From contig NW_023501052.1 of NCBI RefSeq assembly GCF_014066305.1, positions 1 through 64,000 on the forward strand: a DNA stretch of 64,000 nucleotides, given 5' to 3'. This document shows positions 26,521 through 37,536 of this stretch, piece after piece. The translations under genes were made by a program, and so were the position numbers. This DNA is from Letharia columbiana (lineage: Eukaryota > Ascomycota > Lecanoromycetes > Lecanorales > Parmeliaceae). The notes beneath the pieces are model-generated. The model was not told the DNA's origin. It was given only the letters and a program-made list of their open reading frames with translations, and made no database searches. Each line of letters opens with the position of its first letter. Position 1 is the first letter of the stretch.

Positions 26521-26525
26521 GCATT

Positions 26526-28950
26526 GGCCAGGCCACGGGTGCACTGATCCGTATCAGTTTGTAAACGTCTTTGATCAATAAGGTCTCTTACCGGCCAGGT
26601 TTGCTCTCGAGCGACTTGGTGTCGATAAGTATGGAGAAGGACTGATCAGGATCAATCGACAACTACCGTGGTGAGGGTGGCGGATCTAGACCGGAGGGTG
26701 ATATCGCGCTGGTGATAACGAAGGCGGGGGACAAATTGATACGCCGTATAGCCGACAGCGGCGATATGGATCAAGTCTTGGAAAATAGCAACGCCTCAGC
26801 TTCTCATGAAGCATGACAGCGGTCGTCAGTGCAAAACATCGTATAGCATGATCTGCCAATTTCGTTGGAGAGCATTTCTCAATCCTCAAAGGTTCGATCT
26901 CCGCCATCATCCATCCTCTGAGATGGCGATCAGGCCTCAGGCTCCGAGAGCTACCGCCAAAGCACACACTTCCGTTTCCTGAAGAAAATCCTAGGACCGA
27001 TCAATTCCGTTGCCTGAAGAGAACCCTAGGACCGATCAGTACCGGTAAGCTTCATACGCTAAAGGGCGTTACTGACTTGAATTTACGCGCTCCGGTGGGA
27101 AACAAGGTAGTATCGCGCTTAGCTGGGCACTGGGGAAAAGGTTCATATCGATGCGGGTGAGTGTTTCATAGTGATGGTCTGTATCGACGGATCCCACCGG
27201 AGGATACCCCACAGACCTCTGTGAAGCCATCATCCCGAGCGTGTGCGTGGCGCTTTTGAGTCTTTCCCGATCATCCTTGAACACTGCTCTCAGTGTGGGC
27301 AATGTTCTCTTGGCCTTTTGATGAGCGCACATCCTGCATAATGTCAGACGATGCAGAAGAATAGGATACTTTCCGACGACCTTCGTATACAGATATATGT
27401 CTACTCCCTTTAGGACGGATTCAAGTCTCGGTCGACATTGAAAAGAGGATATCGACACAGACGCATCTGCATAGCGGTGAGGGTGTCGATCTTTTGCTGC
27501 TCTTTGGCAGTCATTGACTTGTTCTCGGTAAGATCTGCCGAGTATGAATTCCAAACATCTGGAAAGCCAAGTTTCTTTCCATAAGGCCTGCAGCCCATCC
27601 GTCGCTGTAGCGAAGACTCACACGTTTCTTGAAAAACTCGCTATGATATAATTGAGATGAGTAGAAGACCTCTGTTATGTACCGTCGCAGGTGTAGCTGA
27701 GAAGACTGGGTCGAACGAAGGGTTGAAGGAAGCGCGCTATTGTCCAGGAAGTCACTGTTATGGGGGTCGAGAGACATGGATTTTGCATGTCATTGGATGA
27801 CGAAGAGATGCGGATGCGTTGATCAAGAGGTAGTCGAAGCTGTCCCTCAATTGTGCTATCTTCCTGAGGAGCTACGGCCATCTGGCGCCGTTACGCCAAG
27901 TTTTTTTTTCTCATCGTACTAACTGATTATGGCAGCAATGCACGACGCTAATACCATGACGTACTGCAGGAGTTACTGTTGTTGGGGGGGGCTACGGAGT
28001 GACCTTCTTCCGATTCAGTAACACTTCTTCTACAGCTTGCCCTTTCTTGTACTCACAGTCGTAACGGTCACCTTGCACCCGAGCGATATGTCCTTCGTGG
28101 ATGGTGTGATTGCATGGACCTTCGGCACATACACGACTCTCGGAAGGTTGTGTCACACACCCTCGTCTCCAAGGAACGGAAGAATGGCGAAGGCGACATC
28201 GTGAACCGGGTGGGTTTTCATTGCCGAAAGGGTTTTGAAGGCTCTTGTATTCCGCTTTGAGGTATTTCGAAGGCAAACACGTCCGGGTGTCGGTTATGTC
28301 GCTCCAGTCCTGTCAGGTCCGAACGAACCACGGCGATCATCTGAGCATCTGACATGTCTGTCCTCTCTGGTGGGAACAGCTGCTTATCCTTCTCCACATT
28401 ATTATACAGTACGTGGCCAGGTAAACCCTCACCGTAGTACTCGTCTTTGACGGGAGCGCAAGGGCCCAACAATTCGTTCCCGAGCGTGTCTTCAACCAAG
28501 AAATCCGGTACAGATTCGATAGCGTCATAAGATGTGGCACATTTCACCACCGCAAAATCCCACGTAAGTTCGATCAGCAATGAAGAATTGAGCGCCAAAA
28601 CCCAAGAGATTGAATAGGCTTGGTTTGACCAACGGCAGTAAAACGCGTTTCACATTGAACTCGGAAACGCAGGTCTGTAACTTGGCGTGCTGTGGGGAAC
28701 AATCGCTCGAGCCAACGCTGATTTATTGTGAGGTTGGCGGGATCCATGGCGTCTGCGACTTCCTCCTCCTGTTCCTCATCTTCCCTCTCGCTATCATATC
28801 CTTCGATCGTGACCGGGTCTCTCACTTCGAGTAGACTAGTCTTGACACTTTGGTCAATTTTGCCGCTCGGGAGCAGGATCCTGTCCGGCATGCGGTTTTC
28901 TCGCAGTGATTTGAGAATGTGCTGGGCTGGAACACGAACTTCCATTTATG
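26526..28950 (-). pseudogene. Fragmented coding-like segments, minus strand
   Basis: Several minus-strand ORFs follow one another in changing frames. 28945-28574 contains SLRENRMPDRILLPSGKI and a Glu/Asp-rich stretch. 28598-28218 contains DFLVEDTLGNELLGPCAPVK. 28276-27992 contains a Cys-containing segment (CAEGPCNHTIHEGH). Near 26,780-26,660 a frame reads DLIHIAAVGYTAYQFVPRLR, and 26,644-26,592 reads SILIDTKSLESKPG ending at a GTAAGA donor. Adjacent ORFs meet without AG acceptors between them (for example around 28,580-28,600), so frameshifts are more likely than introns there. No domain is recognised. I read this as one or two decayed genes beside the transposon. Confidence 0.3.
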
Positions 28951-29021
28951 TGCTACCTCATCGTATGGCCGAACTCCCTCTGACCGGAGTACACGTAGTC
29001 CGCCCCCAATTTCTGGACCAT

Positions 29022-29460
29022 TAGTCGGACTGGTCCACGGATGGACAAACTATGCATGAACCAGTCCAGATGTCTAAACGGACTAGTCCCACTATTAGTC
29101 CAGACATGAATTTGTGTAGGTGAATTTGGTGGTGCATTTCTGGGTATGATGGGCGAATTTGTTAGTAGCAATTGGGTTACAATTTCAGACCAAAAAGCTA
29201 GTTCTAAGGCGAGAGTATAGAGTCATTGGAGTGTCTGAAGTTGTAGTTCTAAGTGGGTCTCTTTACGGAGGAAGATCTATATGTTGTTATCGATACTTTG
29301 AAGGAAGATGCTTTGAGAGCCATGGAGGAGTAGTCGGACCAGTCCATGGACTAGTCCAAATCCACTTGGACGGTCAAGCATTTGGACGGACTGTGGACTG
29401 TGTGAATAGCTTCATTTTGGACTAGTCTAGGCCTGTGGACGGACTAGTCGGACGCGCGAA
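29022..29460. mobile_element. Palindrome-rich MITE-like segment (GGACTAGTCC motifs)
   Basis: Both ends of this ~440-base segment are crowded with variants of the palindrome GGACTAGTCC: GTCGGACTGGTCC near 29,033, CGGACTAGTCCC near 29,080, GGACCAGTCCATGGACTAGT near 29,337, TTGGACTAGTCTAGG near 29,418 and GGACGGACTAGTCGGAC near 29,437. The middle (about 29,110-29,325) lacks them. Clustered subterminal motifs around a unique core are typical of non-autonomous DNA transposons. I could not define exact termini or a target duplication. Confidence 0.5.
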
Positions 29461-29790
29461 GTGTCCTTCCACACCTTTAGTGCCGTTCTCGGTCCCCGTC
29501 TTGACCTTCTTGGGTTTTTCAGCACCCGACCCTCCAGTCTCATCATCTGCCCCCTCTCCGTCGGACTCCGGTTCGAGGCTTTTGCATCTTAACCCTAGAG
29601 GTTTGGCATGGACATCTTCTATACCTATGAGTCCTATGTCCTTCTTCTCTTGATCTTGCATCGTGGAGCATCGTCTCACTATGACCTCCTTCCCGGATTT
29701 CTTTGGGCTTGCCTTCTTCGTCTCCGGCTCTATAGGCGCGAGGGCGTAACCATTGCTCTGAAGTACGCGAGTCCTTTCTCGTACCTCCAC
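29450..29790 (-). pseudogene. Truncated charged ORF ending at the palindromic segment
   Basis: A minus-strand frame of about 112 residues is rich in Lys, Glu and Asp (PETKKASPKKSGKEVIV, then SLEPESDGEGADDETGG). It loses its character where the palindrome-rich segment begins near 29,450. The sequence looks like a disordered nuclear-type tail, but no family is recognised. It may be an exon of a gene broken by the insertion. The true start is unclear. Confidence 0.3.
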
Positions 29791-30011
29791 TGCTAATCCC
29801 TCATTGAGTGCTGCGGTAAGGTCTGGTGAACAGGCATTACACTGGCACTTGTGTGGTTCTGGGCTGGTGTAATCGATTGCGGAATGATGTCAAGTCTTGA
29901 TATGGGCGCCGCTGTCGATAGTATTCTGTAGGTACATGCACAATGCCGTGAGTCGGTGTTCCTGTCTTGCCGCGACATCCACAGACCTCTCCGCTAAGCT
30001 ATGCAAAAAGC

Positions 30012-30575
30012 TTAAACCAGGCCTAGCTTTTTGGTGTTACAACCCATACAAGATTCGTAGCTTTCGATGATCTCATTATGCTCTTGCATTGTGATTGTAC
30101 GCAGGACGGCACTGGAGGAATTCACCCGATTTTGAAAGTCCCAAAGTTCGTTTCGTTGCGCGTCTAGGACATCGTCTGCCTCGCCGAGCGCCTCTCCTTC
30201 GCTGATTGCCTGCGCTGAGAGTTCCTCCTGAAGGTTCTCGTGTGCCACACGTGATGCTCGGTCGCTGGAGTCGGTGGCTCGTGTCGCCAGATTCTTGATG
30301 GATTCGGTAGAGGGAACGATGGTGATACTGTCTTCTGGCGTTGGATAAAGAACACGAACCTTGCTTCCGATCTGTGTACAAACGACTTCTTGCTGTTTCG
30401 CATCCATCACTTCGCGGCCCTGGGAATACGTTTTCTGAACCTTGGATCGAAGCGTCGTCACTGTCGAAGCAATTATGTTCAAGTCGGTCCCCTGAAAACT
30501 GATCGCTGTCACACTCGCTGCATTCTCCGCCAGGAGCAAAATATCCGTCACGTTCATCCGATTATCTGATCGCAT
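30012..30575 (-). CDS. Hypothetical 187-residue protein, probably helical
   Basis: Intact ORF from an ATG at 30575 to a stop at 30012. The product is hydrophilic with helical, coiled-coil-like stretches (NIIASTVTTLRSKVQKTYSQ, and SSDRASRVAHENLQEELSAQ), a Gly/Ala/Asp-rich middle and a C-terminal CMGC pair of cysteines. No signal peptide or membrane segment. No domain is recognised. It lies in a repeat-rich neighbourhood next to broken ORFs, so it could itself be a fragment of a larger gene whose upstream exons are lost. Confidence 0.4.
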   Translation of the reverse strand: MRSDNRMNVTDILLLAENAASVTAISFQGTDLNIIASTVTTLRSKVQKTYSQGREVMDAKQQEVVCTQIGSKVRVLYPTPEDSITIVPSTESIKNLATRATDSSDRASRVAHENLQEELSAQAISEGEALGEADDVLDAQRNELWDFQNRVNSSSAVLRTITMQEHNEIIESYESCMGCNTKKLGLV

Positions 30576-30809
30576 CCAAGCTTCAGGAGCCCGGTCGGGA
30601 GGTTTCGGAGAACGGGCATTGTGGGTTGAAACCGAATAATCGGAAGTGCCTCAGGGGCTTTTCGATCGGTCGAAGGTGCTGCCAACATAAAATGTGTCTG
30701 AGGAGGCCGTTCGTTGCGATGCAGCTCACGGCCGATTGGTCAAGGAGGTACCCACAACCAACACTGCCTAGCATTAGCCTACCTGTCCTCTCATGCTGGA
30801 AAGCAACCT

Positions 30810-31260
30810 CTTACCAAGAAAAACCGCTAAAAGGCGGGGGGGCCCAGCAGTAAGGCGGAGGGGGCCCAGCGGGCGGCGAGGCGGGCGGAGCGCCCAGCAG
30901 CTACTCATGTCAGCTATATACCCTCGCACATGCCAATCAGGATTTCTCGTACCCTCCCAGGCGCGCAAGGCGCCGCGGACATCACCGCCAGAGGTGGCCG
31001 TAGCAAAGACAGCTGCTTGGAGGCGGGGGGAGCGGATCGGCCACGCAGAGGTGACCCCCGCGGGAGCACCGCTCGCACTTACGCCGGCGCGAGCCAGCAG
31101 GCGGAGCGGCGCAGGTCGCGCGAGGGTTACCCGCGAGGGCACGCACGTAACGCATGCAGGCGGGGCCTTACACATGTCAGCGCAACCGCTCAATCATCTA
31201 GCATCTCTTCCACTCACGGGGGGGGCGGGAGCAGCAGTAGGAGGAGCTATCAAGCCTTCT
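30810..31260. repeat. GC-rich island with GGCGGAGCG-type repeats
   Basis: About 450 bases of markedly GC-rich text with recurring GCGGGCGGAGCG, CCAGCAG and AGCAGGCGGAGCGGCG blocks, in sharp contrast to the AT-rich element nearby. ORFs are open on both strands only because stop codons are rare in such sequence. It may be part of a retroelement that escaped RIP. No coding family is recognised. Confidence 0.4.
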
Positions 31261-31986
31261 TAGCCAAGCACGTCTTCAGAGCAGATACAAATGCCTACCA
31301 GCGGCAGGGGGGGCGGCATGAACGACAACAGCCACAGCTATATCTATGAGCCAAAGGTCTCGCATTGCTATGCATCAACCTACCAGTTTGGTGGCCCGCA
31401 GGGCCGCGCAGACGGGGGTTGGGTTGGTCGCGCTGTACTTGGCTAGCCTGTTCTTTCTTTTCAACTATCGCTCACAACGGGTAACTCGACCCCTGTTATG
31501 CGCGCATGCGTCATTGCTTCCAATGGTCACAACGGGTAACTTGCGCCCTTCGCTGGGCCCGAACAGGCCCTATCAAACCAAAATCCCTGCTGTATGTATA
31601 TTGTGATAGTTGGACATCGCAATAAGAGCAGCTATCATTGCTTGGTCGCTTCAATCTTCTGGTTTCGTGATGTCAAGTATCGATGACCGTGTTGCAGTGC
31701 TTACTCGGCCCAGTCCTGGTATCATCTTTCGGGGACCTGGACTGCTTTGAGAGTCCCAATCTGAGGTCTGGGAATCGGCTCCATGTGGGCCCATTCTTTT
31801 GACGATCCACTGCTTCTTGGAGCTCTTTCTTCTGACACTCTACCTTCTAAAAAATACGATTGAAGTCGACTGTGAGGTCATTTGCCATCACAACGACGTC
31901 CGTGGTGGGCGGATACAGGCCTTTAGAGTCCAGAGCAGTGCGTATATACCCCATGAGACGGCATTTCCGTTGATGGAGACTCAGAA

Positions 31987-32376
31987 CTAGACTGCCGCAT
32001 CCTTGGGAAGGGAAGTTGGCGTGGCTGACGCTGCAAGTGGTGTGGTGGTTTTGGTCAGAGGCGTCGACTTTTTGACCGTTTCCTCCTTGAGCTTCTGTCG
32101 TTTCCTCGGAGGCAAGTTACCAAGGACGTCCCAGTCCCCTGGGATCACGTACTCGTCCGGGCAGATATCACCAAGGCACCAGTACTGAATCGTTTTGCCC
32201 TTGGCATCCTTGGTGGGCTGGTTGGGATGCAACCTATCTCGTAAGTTTTTCCAGGCGGTGGTAGACATCTTTCGAGTCAGTCCCATGCGCTCCCCCACAT
32301 CACCGATCTGGCGGTCATAGTAAGAGTGATAGTTTTTACATCTTCCTCTGCTGATCTCCGCTCGAAGATTGGCCAA
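31987..32376 (-). CDS. Hypothetical fragment, 129 residues
   Basis: A minus-strand frame with protein-like text: RKMSTTAWKNLRDRLHPNQP, then YWCLGDICPDEYVIPGDWDV, then a basic region (LPPRKRQKLKEE) resembling a nuclear localisation signal and a Thr/Pro/Ala-rich tail. The frame continues upstream of the nominal Met towards a possible intron (GTAAGA...CTAATAATGCAG near 32,478-32,431), but the joined frame meets a stop, so the 5' structure is unresolved. Family not recognised. Confidence 0.35.
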   Translation of the reverse strand: MANLRAEISRGRCKNYHSYYDRQIGDVGERMGLTRKMSTTAWKNLRDRLHPNQPTKDAKGKTIQYWCLGDICPDEYVIPGDWDVLGNLPPRKRQKLKEETVKKSTPLTKTTTPLAASATPTSLPKDAAV

Positions 32377-33189
32377 GGCTTGATCACTCGTTGGTAGTAT
32401 TGAGGTGTTGCCAGGGGCTTCCCGGATACTGCATTATTAGCAGGTCCATGGTCAGCGGCCAGCATCTGGTTCTTACCCCGAAGTCTGGAGCTGCCTCGAA
32501 TGACTCGACAACTCAACTCAGCGAGCTGGATGAGTTCTGGATCTCTGCTGAGCCGAGCAGGGAGCCGGCAGAATCATCATTTGATGTCGTGGTCGCATCA
32601 CTGTCTAGAAGAGGAAAGTCTTCGTCATCTTCATCTATTGAAGGTTAGAAAGATAGATGAAGAGCACGGAACATGACAGGTTCAAATACCGTTCAACAGT
32701 TTCTTGTTGGCCTCGCGTCTGACTATCAGGTAGTGTACGATGAACCCGAATTTTGCGTTGATTCGGATACACTCCTTGCCTCGCACTACAAAATTAGAAT
32801 AGTCACTCTTTGTACTAATACAAACGATGTGAAGAGAATGGGGAAATCAACGACATACGCGATCAACTTCTTCTGGATGAGCAACAGTTCGATCCTGTAA
32901 TGAGAAAAAGTATTAGTAGTTGCTAGAAACGCGGAGACATAGAGAGTCCTTTACCTACGATTTGACAGTCTTTTCATCAATGTCCTCGCATTTGTTCTTG
33001 CGGAGGAGAGTCAGCCATCTCATAAACTAATGAACGGAAAGAAGCTGACAAGTCAAGATAAAAGATGTGTATATTTAGTGTGTAAACCCGAAGGATACAT
33101 GGCCAACTTCGATGTTCGTACCATTACAAAGGGGTGGTTGCTGACGCTCGGAGATTCAAGGTCTACTTATACCCTACCATGACGCTAAG

Positions 33190-33530
33190 AAGTGACGCTG
33201 GCACATATCCTTCATCGCCTGGTAAGATTCATCCATCAAAGAGTCACGCGTTCATCGACTTCATTCCCCGAAAATTCATTGTTCAGAGAGTCACGCGTTC
33301 ATCGACTTCATTCCCCGAAAATTCATCGGTCGGAGAGTCACGCCGTTGTCGCCTTCCTTCCCAGATAATGTGTCCGTTGATAGTATTCATCCCTAGTACA
33401 CTCATCCATTCGTAAATTTCATCTCTCAAAGAGTTACGCAGTACTTGCCTTCCTTCTCCAAAAATTCAATGATCAGAGAAGTACGCTTTCATCGACTCTT
33501 TCCCCCAAGAACGCATTTGTCGATGACCTG
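33190..33530. repeat. Minisatellite with 47-bp period
   Basis: AGAGTCACGCGTTCATCGAC-type units begin at 33240, 33287 and 33334, a period of exactly 47 bases. Two more degenerate units begin near 33430 and 33475. Copies 1 and 2 are almost identical. Confidence 0.75.
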
Positions 33531-36500
33531 TATCCTCAAATTACTCATCTATCTACACCATTCGGCCCTCGAAAACCCATGCAACTCTCGAAGATTGTTT
33601 TTGCAGAGTGCCCCCTGCCCAGAGCTTCACTCTCAAGAATTTGACGCGCTTGAAGGAGTTTGTTGGAAGCATAACATGTCAGAAAGTAATTACCTTTGGG
33701 TTATCGTAAATTAGCGAATAGAATATCCAGAGAGTCGTCTTCTAAAAGACTTCATTCTCTAGTGTTCGAAGCTGGGAGTCACTGACCCTGTCATTGATAC
33801 AGTTGCAAGAAGGCTGACCTTGACTTACAATGTCAAGCTTCAGTTACTCTCACTTGCACGATTCATACAAGAGTCCTCGATCTGGAACATCACAAATCTG
33901 CCATGACTGAGTGACAGGAGTATTAACACGGTAGATTCACATTTACAGTCTGTCGAATGTTTAGTTGAAGCAGAGTTCATGTTGTAGCAGGTGGCAAAGC
34001 GCTGACAAATCGTCGGATCTCAGCTCACGTGACTAACAGCTGATTTTTCTCGAGACTTTGTCTCTTCATCTCTTCGCCATGAATCTGCTTGATTCACTAA
34101 ATCTGGAGTTTTGCTGTCCACAGAGTACCATGACTCCCAGTCCTCACCGTAGGATTCGTCAAGTAGTGGATGAAGATGCGGCCGTCTACACCCCTGTCCT
34201 TTTGGGAATCTGACGTCCGTATGTAGTAAAAGGACTCAGCCTCAAGTCCTCTCGATCTGCGCTACTGCAATGGAGCATCCTGCAGAGCTTGGAACGACAG
34301 ATCTACCAAAATGGCGGGGTTTAGCCCAAGTGTCGAGATTTGCTGCAGCACCTGTGTTGTAGCTACCCCTCATGGTGGCAAATAGAGGTGGCAAATAGGG
34401 GTATACGTAGCCCACTCAGCACTCCCATAGATCTATATACATTCCAATACCAAGATGGCAGTCATAGTCACCGAGTCTCCCCGCTATCAATACGTAGTGA
34501 GGTTTGCGCCGGTCCGTAGACAATCCTATGGACGCAAAGCTTCATGCAATGCTGGGTCAAGAATGATGTCCTCAAAAGCTGCTGAGTTTCTTGCTTTTCG
34601 TTTTGATATAGCGCCTGTTTGTAGCTCACACTGGGCTGAGTTGGTACCTATCGTCTCCGCTGATAACCCAAAATGAGTAACGGTTCATACTGCGCGTTGT
34701 GTGGGATGGCCTTTTTTGTAAATTCCAAGATTTTCGGCTCGAGACTCACTGTTGAAGATCTGACTTGGATAGGTTATCTCTTTGCCTGTGGGTCTTTCAC
34801 CAAAGTTTAACGCGCAAGGGTGTTCACTGAAACTCTGGCGCAGTGGGAGACACTGACTCCATCGAGTAGAATCTCCCCAGTGATTGATATCTTACCGGAA
34901 CTGGCCATGCCGGTCCCGGAGAATTTAAAGAAGAACACATCCCCCCACCAGGCTTTAATCTTCGGAAATGTTGGACGACCGCAACCTTGTGCCAAGGATT
35001 CTCTAGAAGGAGTAACAAAAAGAAGGATAAGCTTGAAAGTTTCCCTCAACTGTCTGCTTACATGCGTAAGTACACTCCTCACCTCGACGCCACTTTTGCA
35101 CCCCTAGTCATGCACAAAGCCCAACAAGTAATCCGCGCAGTGCTCACAATGAAATCTGAAGATACACTGAAATTCGGTCCACTCAAAGCACCTCGCCTCT
35201 TGGAAAATCGTCGTGCAGAGGCACGCGCTGCTTGCAGCACCCGACGGCTTTGATCTCGCCAAACTCGGCTGTATTATGGACGTCGAACATGATGCTAGTA
35301 GAGTTTTGCCACGATGGACAGTCCCCAGAAATCTGCAACGATTCTTGGCAGATGGGTCGCGAACATCTGCGGCAGCCGGCAGGGTACCAAGGATCTAGCC
35401 GCTTGACGATTGATGGACTCGATGTCTTCTCCGTTCGGTTAGATAGAAAAAGGGAATATAAAAAAATTAAATATTTTTAGGTTAAACATTCCTGACAATG
35501 TCCTCTCCGAGAATTCCGCATTTCTACCCACGAGCCCAGTGCGCAATGTACAGCTTGTGTCCGGGAAAATGGCGAGCGTGGAATTCAATCCCGAGTATTG
35601 GCGGTCTAGATTCAACTTTCCAAACGAGCTCTGCCGTATCCAGTTGCCGCCGACTCTACTGAAGAGAACCAGATCGGCGGTCCAGGACTGGATCGGAAGT
35701 GTCTTTGCTACAGGTCGCTGCATCCGGACGGAGATGATGTTCAGTGATGGTAGAACAGAAAGCGAGTAATAGGAATGAATCAGAAGTTAGTGAAGAATTC
35801 TGGGAGATGGTGCTCGCTGAATGATGAAAGCGCTTAGGACTTTGACAACGGGCCGCAGGAATTTGACTTTCAAAGGAGTGTTCGCGATCCCCGTCATGAG
35901 ACAGTACACTAGTAAGCAGAGCTTATACCTCAGTGCTACCTTCTATGCTAGTCTGCTAGTAATCTATTATCTCTGCTCCTATGACATTGATATTGCGCGA
36001 TGGTACATCGTAAGTATTCCCTCCCTTTCTCCACGGAATAGATCCTCTCTAACGTATTCCCCTTTACACATCTCCTCTCTCTAACCGCGCTCTATCTACT
36101 TACAATCATCTTTTCAATACAGCTCTCATGTATCACATTCTACTTTAGCTAATTCCAACTTTCACCTCGAGCTCTATCCATTCGAAACGGTTTGTTCCCT
36201 ACAGTAGTACCAACTTCTCCGCTGACGTACGATGAAGCGAACGGGCTGCCGGGTGTGACATGCATATTTGATATCAAAGAGGAGTGTAGCATATGTGCCG
36301 CGTGTGAGGGATGGGATAGCATAGGGTAGGAGAAGGCCGTTTTCTACTTTTCCGCCGAAGCAGAATTCAAGTTTGATTGGCTATCACTGTGAGGAATCCG
36401 ATAGGGGCGATGGAAATAGAGAAGGGCAGGACGAGGAAGTTATTTTTATTGTGATTCATACTTCTACGCCGTGGAGATGTCTGCAGTGCAAGATAAAACA

Positions 36501-37536
36501 GAAGAGAGAAGCGAGGCGGTACAGTAGGTACCGAAAAGCCTACTAAAGATGGTGTGGTGATGTAGCTTAAGAGGGAATTGTTTGTCTGGCGGGTCGTCAA
36601 TGGTAATTCAATATACTGCGCTTCTTCCTAACAAGCGACCAATTGAATATACGTATGTCAAACGCCAACTGACGGATCCCGGTACTAGTAATAGTGTTCA
36701 TGTGGTAATCGCCCGCCTCCAACCAGCAACATACGATTTCTGTGATGCAAGAAAACAAACGGGTCAAGGTTCACAAGGCGACGGAGTGGGGAGGGAAGTA
36801 TCGGAATCTGGTCTATGCATCTGGTCACAATCCTGGCCTTGCGCCCGGTCTCGACGAATGGTAACAGAGTGGTGCGTTTGGATGAGGTCGTACGTACGAT
36901 TTGTATATCTGAATCTCATAGTCATTGGTACTAAGTTGAGCAAAGAAGAGAAGCGTTCGATTTTTCTCCCAATTAAAGACTGCGCTGGTATTGTGATGAG
37001 TTATTCGTAAGCAGTAAAAGCAATCAGCCACTGAGATTAGAACAAAGGCAATGTCGTCTTTTTCAAAGAAATACGGTTCTTGAAAAATAACAATTCCGCC
37101 TCGCAGGTCGGAAAATTTGGTTTCCTACGCAACTTCCTTCATAGTTTAGTATCCAGAAATACGGAGCGAGGGATTTGGGGGAACGACATCTTTCCTCCTT
37201 TCAAGAGAATCTTTTTAACACATCCGACCAGTCTCAAGTCATAATTTAAAGGGTACTGTCTAGAAACTGGACTTTGCTTTGTTGCGCAGAATGGAGGTTT
37301 TGAGTTACCAGAAAAGGATAATGAAAATGGCGCACTCCACATCCTACCCTCTCAACGTATGCCTGCCGTCACGCGCGAACGCCTCTCCCTATATCGCAAA
37401 GTCCGCCTTTTTCGTTAGGCCAAGCCCACGAACGTTCCTTTTCCTCCTGTTTTCTACAGCTCGCAAGCGACCGTGTTGATTCCCCCAGATCAGATCAGCC
37501 TATCATCATACTCTCTGAAATTCATCACTCGCGCTA
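33531..37536. other. Repeat-flanked stretch with short coding-like pieces only
   Basis: No complete gene is supported. Two plus-strand stretches look protein-like: 34,820-35,105 (VIDILPELAMPVPENLKKNT) and about 35,480-35,769 (SVEFNPEYWRSRFNFPNELC). The second is preceded by a TTTTTAG acceptor-like site. They may be exons of one decayed or unresolved gene. The remainder holds short overlapping ORFs. Confidence 0.3.

Noticed and set aside
31470..31545. Repeated TCACAACGGGTAACT, twice within 60 bases
   Set aside because: Too short and only two copies; no array, no leader and no neighbouring system.
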